Made by a program: the position numbers and the translations under genes | In this document: positions 5,365-5,722 of the stretch, piece after piece | Numbering within the stretch: the stretch's first letter is position 1 | Layout of the letters: each line of letters opens with the position of its first letter | DNA from: Alphaproteobacteria bacterium | Lineage (GTDB): Bacteria; Pseudomonadota; Alphaproteobacteria; SHVP01 | Direction: 5' to 3' | Length of the DNA: 5,722 bases | Assembly (NCBI GenBank): GCA_026421105.1 | Contig: JAPKDI010000097.1 | Location: forward strand, 1-5,722 | The notes under the pieces: model-generated | What the model saw: only the letters and a program-made list of their open reading frames with translations | The model's database searches: none | What the model was told of the DNA's origin: nothing

Positions 5365-5722
5365 ATGCTGCCAAAGTTTCCTGCGCATTTATCTGCTTGG
5401 ATCATTGGGGCGACGTTCGCACTCGTCGTCGGTTTAGTTTCAATGCCCGGCGAGGCACGCGCCCAAGGGTCAAGCGCGGACATTCTCGATGCGGTGTTGC
5501 GGCTCGACGCGACCATCCCCCGAGACGCGGCAACCGCCCAAGGTCTCGGCACCCGCCGCTCGGGCCACGGCATCGTCATCGACAATCAAGGTCTTATCCT
5601 TACCATCGGCTACCTCATCATCGAGGCCAACGAAATCGTTCTGCACACCAATGACGGCCTTACGGTTGGCGCCGAATACGTAGCCTACGATTACGACACC
5701 GGCTTTGGTTTGGTCCGCGCCC
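5365..5722 (+). CDS. Exported trypsin-like (S1C/HtrA-like) protein, partial, degenerate catalytic positions
   Basis: The first 119 residues of a secreted protein; the frame is open at the window edge. A signal peptide covers about 1-34 (hydrophobic AWIIGATFALVVGLV, then ARA before QG), so it acts in the periplasm or beyond. A short helical linker (38-55) leads into the first barrel of a chymotrypsin-like fold: SGHGIVIDNQGLILTIGYLI (66-85), then NDGLTVGAEYVAYD and DTGFGLVRA (111-119). The order matches HtrA/DegP-type S1C proteins. Aligned by eye, the catalytic His of the LTNNHVV motif becomes Tyr83 in LTIGYLI, and the catalytic Asp of the DLAVL motif becomes Gly113 in TGFGLV. The catalytic Ser region lies outside the window. 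Other alphaproteobacterial S1C-like proteins with a TIGYLI motif seem to exist from memory, so this is likely a subfamily trait, not local decay. It is transcribed divergently from the hydrolase operon. Confidence 0.85.
   Translation, partial: MLPKFPAHLSAWIIGATFALVVGLVSMPGEARAQGSSADILDAVLRLDATIPRDAATAQGLGTRRSGHGIVIDNQGLILTIGYLIIEANEIVLHTNDGLTVGAEYVAYDYDTGFGLVRA

Noticed and set aside
5337..5585. Minus-strand open frame of 82 codons
   Set aside because: It is antisense to the start and signal peptide of the trypsin-like gene and has no ribosome site or domain support.

Overview
This is a chromosomal-looking window of fairly GC-rich coding sequence from a Gram-negative bacterium, most likely an alphaproteobacterium. 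The clues are exported cell-wall and periplasmic proteins, a YdcF-like membrane protein next to an MltB-type transglycosylase, and a TauD/TfdA dioxygenase. The taxonomic call is inference. I see no rRNA, tRNA, CRISPR array, integrase or transposase.

Left part (1-1625, minus strand): a YdcF/DUF218 membrane protein (622-1419) is followed 25 nt later by an MltB-family lytic transglycosylase that runs off the window at position 1. Its GTG start is fixed by a strong ribosome binding site and a signal peptide. Together they look like a small cell-envelope operon. Just upstream lies a roughly 55-codon remnant (1458-1625) resembling the C-terminal end of a TetR-type regulator. It has no N-terminal half and breaks off at a strikingly AT-rich tract (1612-1690, about 16% GC), which looks like a rearrangement junction.

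Middle part (1690-2690, plus strand): an unrecognised 223-residue protein with a possible beta-barrel pattern is followed by a 27-codon open frame (2541-2624). This small frame has an excellent Shine-Dalgarno site and a Cys/Pro-rich C-terminus. These two are the least explained genes of the window.

Right part (2690-5230, minus strand): a two-gene operon encodes a 559-residue protein made of two fused alpha/beta-hydrolase domains and a TauD/TfdA-type Fe(II)/2-oxoglutarate dioxygenase. The dioxygenase start is 9 nt after the hydrolase stop, and its ribosome binding site overlaps that stop. Both hydrolase domains lack the usual nucleophilic Ser, having His and Gln at that position. The dioxygenase keeps all its iron ligands. 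The pair probably acts on one small-molecule substrate, but which one cannot be read from sequence.

Right edge (5365-5722, plus strand): the start of an exported trypsin-like (S1C/HtrA-like) protein transcribed divergently from the hydrolase operon. At the aligned positions the catalytic His is Tyr and the catalytic Asp is Gly. The divergent intergenic region holds a perfect 8+8 bp inverted repeat (5248-5279), a candidate operator.
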